7,589 nucleotides of DNA, taken from positions 1 through 7,589 of the forward strand of contig JAITQV010000435.1 of assembly GCA_031288765.1 (NCBI GenBank). The letters run 5' to 3'. This stretch comes from Planctomycetaceae bacterium (GTDB lineage Bacteria > Planctomycetota > Planctomycetia > Pirellulales > Thermoguttaceae). The position numbers and the translations under genes are program-made. Every line of letters begins with the position of its first letter. Within the stretch, counting starts at the first letter, position 1. Below are positions 6,603 to 7,589 of this stretch, one piece after another. Under the pieces are notes generated by a model. The model saw only the letters and a list, made by a program, of their open reading frames with translations, was not told where the DNA came from and made no database searches.

Positions 6603-6998
6603 CTATGACAATAATTTTCGCAACGAAATAATTGGGGCAAAATTTTTAATTGACTCGGCATTGGAAATAGCAAGTTTAACATGTTCTTCTGTGATATTCA
6701 TTTCGTGAGGATACCGCATTTGCGTAGCGAATTGTGTTAGAAAACTGCATGTTGCAACAATTTCATTAAATTGATTATCTGTTTCTGAACACATCGCGCA
6801 AAGTTTTTCCAGTTCGTGAGTCTTTGGCGGAAAAGTTCCATGCGCAACCAAATACCCTTTGAGATATTTTTCCGCCGCCTGCTCACAATGGTAACAAATT
6901 ATTTCAAAATGCGTTGGACGCATTTGAATTAACAATTGCGCCGTGTCAAGGTCTTGATCAGCGAAATCAAACCACATAAGCGCATTGTTAATCTCCAT
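6603..6998 (-). CDS. HEPN-domain protein of a MNT/HEPN pair
   Basis: The 131-residue all-helical protein matches small HEPN proteins (COG2250-like). It begins with WFDFADQDLDTAQLL (9-23), has the typical CEQAAEKYLKGYL (38-50) followed by PPKTHELEKL (57-66), and ends with the RYPHEMNITEEHVKLAI segment (95-111). In MNT/HEPN modules the HEPN partner is commonly an RNase toxin whose partner nucleotidyltransferase neutralises it by modification. The classical RX4-6H catalytic motif is not obvious here; R95 and H98 are only two residues apart, so RNase activity is uncertain. Its ATG overlaps the end of the MNT gene by 11 nt, showing translational coupling. GAAGGG lies 11 nt upstream of the start. 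Confidence 0.85.
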   Translation of the reverse strand: MEINNALMWFDFADQDLDTAQLLIQMRPTHFEIICYHCEQAAEKYLKGYLVAHGTFPPKTHELEKLCAMCSETDNQFNEIVATCSFLTQFATQMRYPHEMNITEEHVKLAISNAESIKNFAPIISLRKLLS

Positions 6999-7311
6999 AA
7001 ATTTTTATTCCCTTCTTTATAATAACATTTTCAAGTGATACTTTTTCTTTTTGATTATCAAAAACACTTTTGGGATTGATGAGTAAATCCATTGGTATTG
7101 TTTTCTTTTTATAAAGAGCGCTGCGTATTTTCGTGCAAATATCTATGGTGTCAAATTCCCCGTCCGCTACAACTACATAAATATCCAAATCACTATCTTG
7201 ATGCGGTTCGCCATAAGCATACGAACCAAATAAATAAATCGCCTCCGTCGGCACCATCGAAACAATAACATCTTTAATAAGTGTTAATTCCTCTTTAACA
7301 AATTCCAACAT
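6988..7311 (-). CDS. Minimal nucleotidyltransferase (MNT), HEPN partner
   Basis: From the chosen start at 7311 the product is 107 residues, the usual size for this DNA polymerase beta-like superfamily. It shows the signature LFGSYAYGEPHQDSDLDIYV: G29-S30, then D41 and D43 as metal ligands, with a likely third acidic residue at D75 in PMDLLI. In characterised MNT/HEPN pairs the MNT transfers AMP to the HEPN partner and blocks its toxicity; that role is inferred here from family and gene order. The frame extends upstream to an ATG at 7398, but those 29 residues are unlike the family and span a TATAAT promoter-like site at 7368-7363, so the shorter start is preferred. Neither start has a good Shine-Dalgarno site. 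Confidence 0.88.
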   Translation of the reverse strand: MLEFVKEELTLIKDVIVSMVPTEAIYLFGSYAYGEPHQDSDLDIYVVVADGEFDTIDICTKIRSALYKKKTIPMDLLINPKSVFDNQKEKVSLENVIIKKGIKIYGD

Positions 7312-7362
7312 TTCTCTATTTCTGTTAGTTAAATTTTTTTTATAACAACACGCGATAGTATT

Positions 7363-7368
7363 ATTATA
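7363..7368 (-). promoter_or_regulatory. Candidate -10 box of the MNT/HEPN operon
   Basis: On the minus strand TATAAT occurs at 7368-7363, 51 nt before the preferred MNT start. No good -35 hexamer is visible at normal spacing. If real, transcription would begin inside the longer MNT frame, supporting the start at 7311. Confidence 0.3.
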
Positions 7369-7445
7369 TGAAACGAAAATAATGCTCGATGAAACCATCT
7401 ATTTCATTATGAACAGTATGTTGGTAAAATTTAAATTGTTATAAA

Positions 7446-7589
7446 CTAAAGTACCACGACGGTAACATCTCCTTCAACATTCCAAGTTATACGCTGTTCC
7501 CAAGGAAGTTTTTTATTTTCACTGCGACGGTCAAATATCAAAAGATAACAAGGTACATTTTGACCAATCTTGTCGCGATAGGAAAGAAC
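7446..7589 (-). CDS. C-terminal fragment, probably AAA-ATPase/PD-(D/E)XK-type protein
   Basis: The last 47 residues of a gene entering from the right edge end at TAG (7448-7446). The visible text includes VLSYRDKIGQ, then PCYLLIFDRRSENKKLPWEQ and a beta-rich end WNVEGDVTVVVL. The sequence 'Y-D-x-x-G ... YL-x-IFDRR ... W-E-x-(R/K)-I' is reminiscent of the C-terminal end of ATP-binding proteins with a PD-(D/E)XK nuclease-like domain that are common in gut anaerobes. This is recalled similarity on a short fragment. The catalytic parts lie outside the window. The gene is on the same strand as the MNT/HEPN pair, 134 bp before the preferred MNT start. Confidence 0.5.
   Translation of the reverse strand, partial: VLSYRDKIGQNVPCYLLIFDRRSENKKLPWEQRITWNVEGDVTVVVL

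Noticed and set aside
7312..7398. Longer MNT start at 7398
   Set aside because: The extra 29 residues are atypical, have no ribosome binding site, and overlap a TATAAT-like box; the shorter product has normal family length.

Overview
The window is bacterial DNA with A+T-rich, strongly structured intergenic regions and moderately A+T-rich genes. Shine-Dalgarno sites precede at least two genes. A complete class III (anaerobic) ribonucleotide reductase points to an anaerobe or facultative anaerobe. The phylum cannot be fixed from the sequence; a PVC/Planctomycetota-like gut or sediment bacterium is only a guess.

Layout. Positions 1-118 hold a 21-bp tandem repeat with a palindromic core, and both strands stay open through it. 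Positions 119-740 hold no gene I can support. A nested inverted repeat (741-857) precedes the first clear gene, a family 2A encapsulin shell protein (950-1903, +). A 271-bp spacer with several competing inverted repeats follows, and then a SufS-type cysteine desulfurase (2175-3722, +) with a ~112-residue Tyr/Asn/Ser-rich N-terminal extension. A 142-bp MITE-like inverted repeat (3781-3922) separates these from genes on the minus strand: nrdD (6474-4069), a MNT nucleotidyltransferase/HEPN pair (7311-6603, overlapping by 11 nt), and the C-terminal end of what looks like an AAA-ATPase/PD-(D/E)XK-type protein entering from the right edge (7589-7446).

Main system. The shell and desulfurase genes together form a sulfur-handling encapsulin nanocompartment. 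In characterised family 2A systems an HK97-fold shell packages a cysteine desulfurase through its disordered N-terminal extension, and the compartment accumulates sulfur released from L-cysteine. Here the desulfurase keeps its PLP lysine and catalytic cysteine, and its extension ends in a tandem YSN repeat encoded by 12-bp DNA repeats. The shell has no cyclic-nucleotide-binding insertion, which fits subfamily 2A. No serine acetyltransferase or rhodanese partner lies within the window. The structured leader and spacer suggest RNA-level control or mobile-element remnants. The right-hand genes (nrdD, MNT/HEPN) appear functionally unrelated and are separated from the compartment by the MITE-like element.
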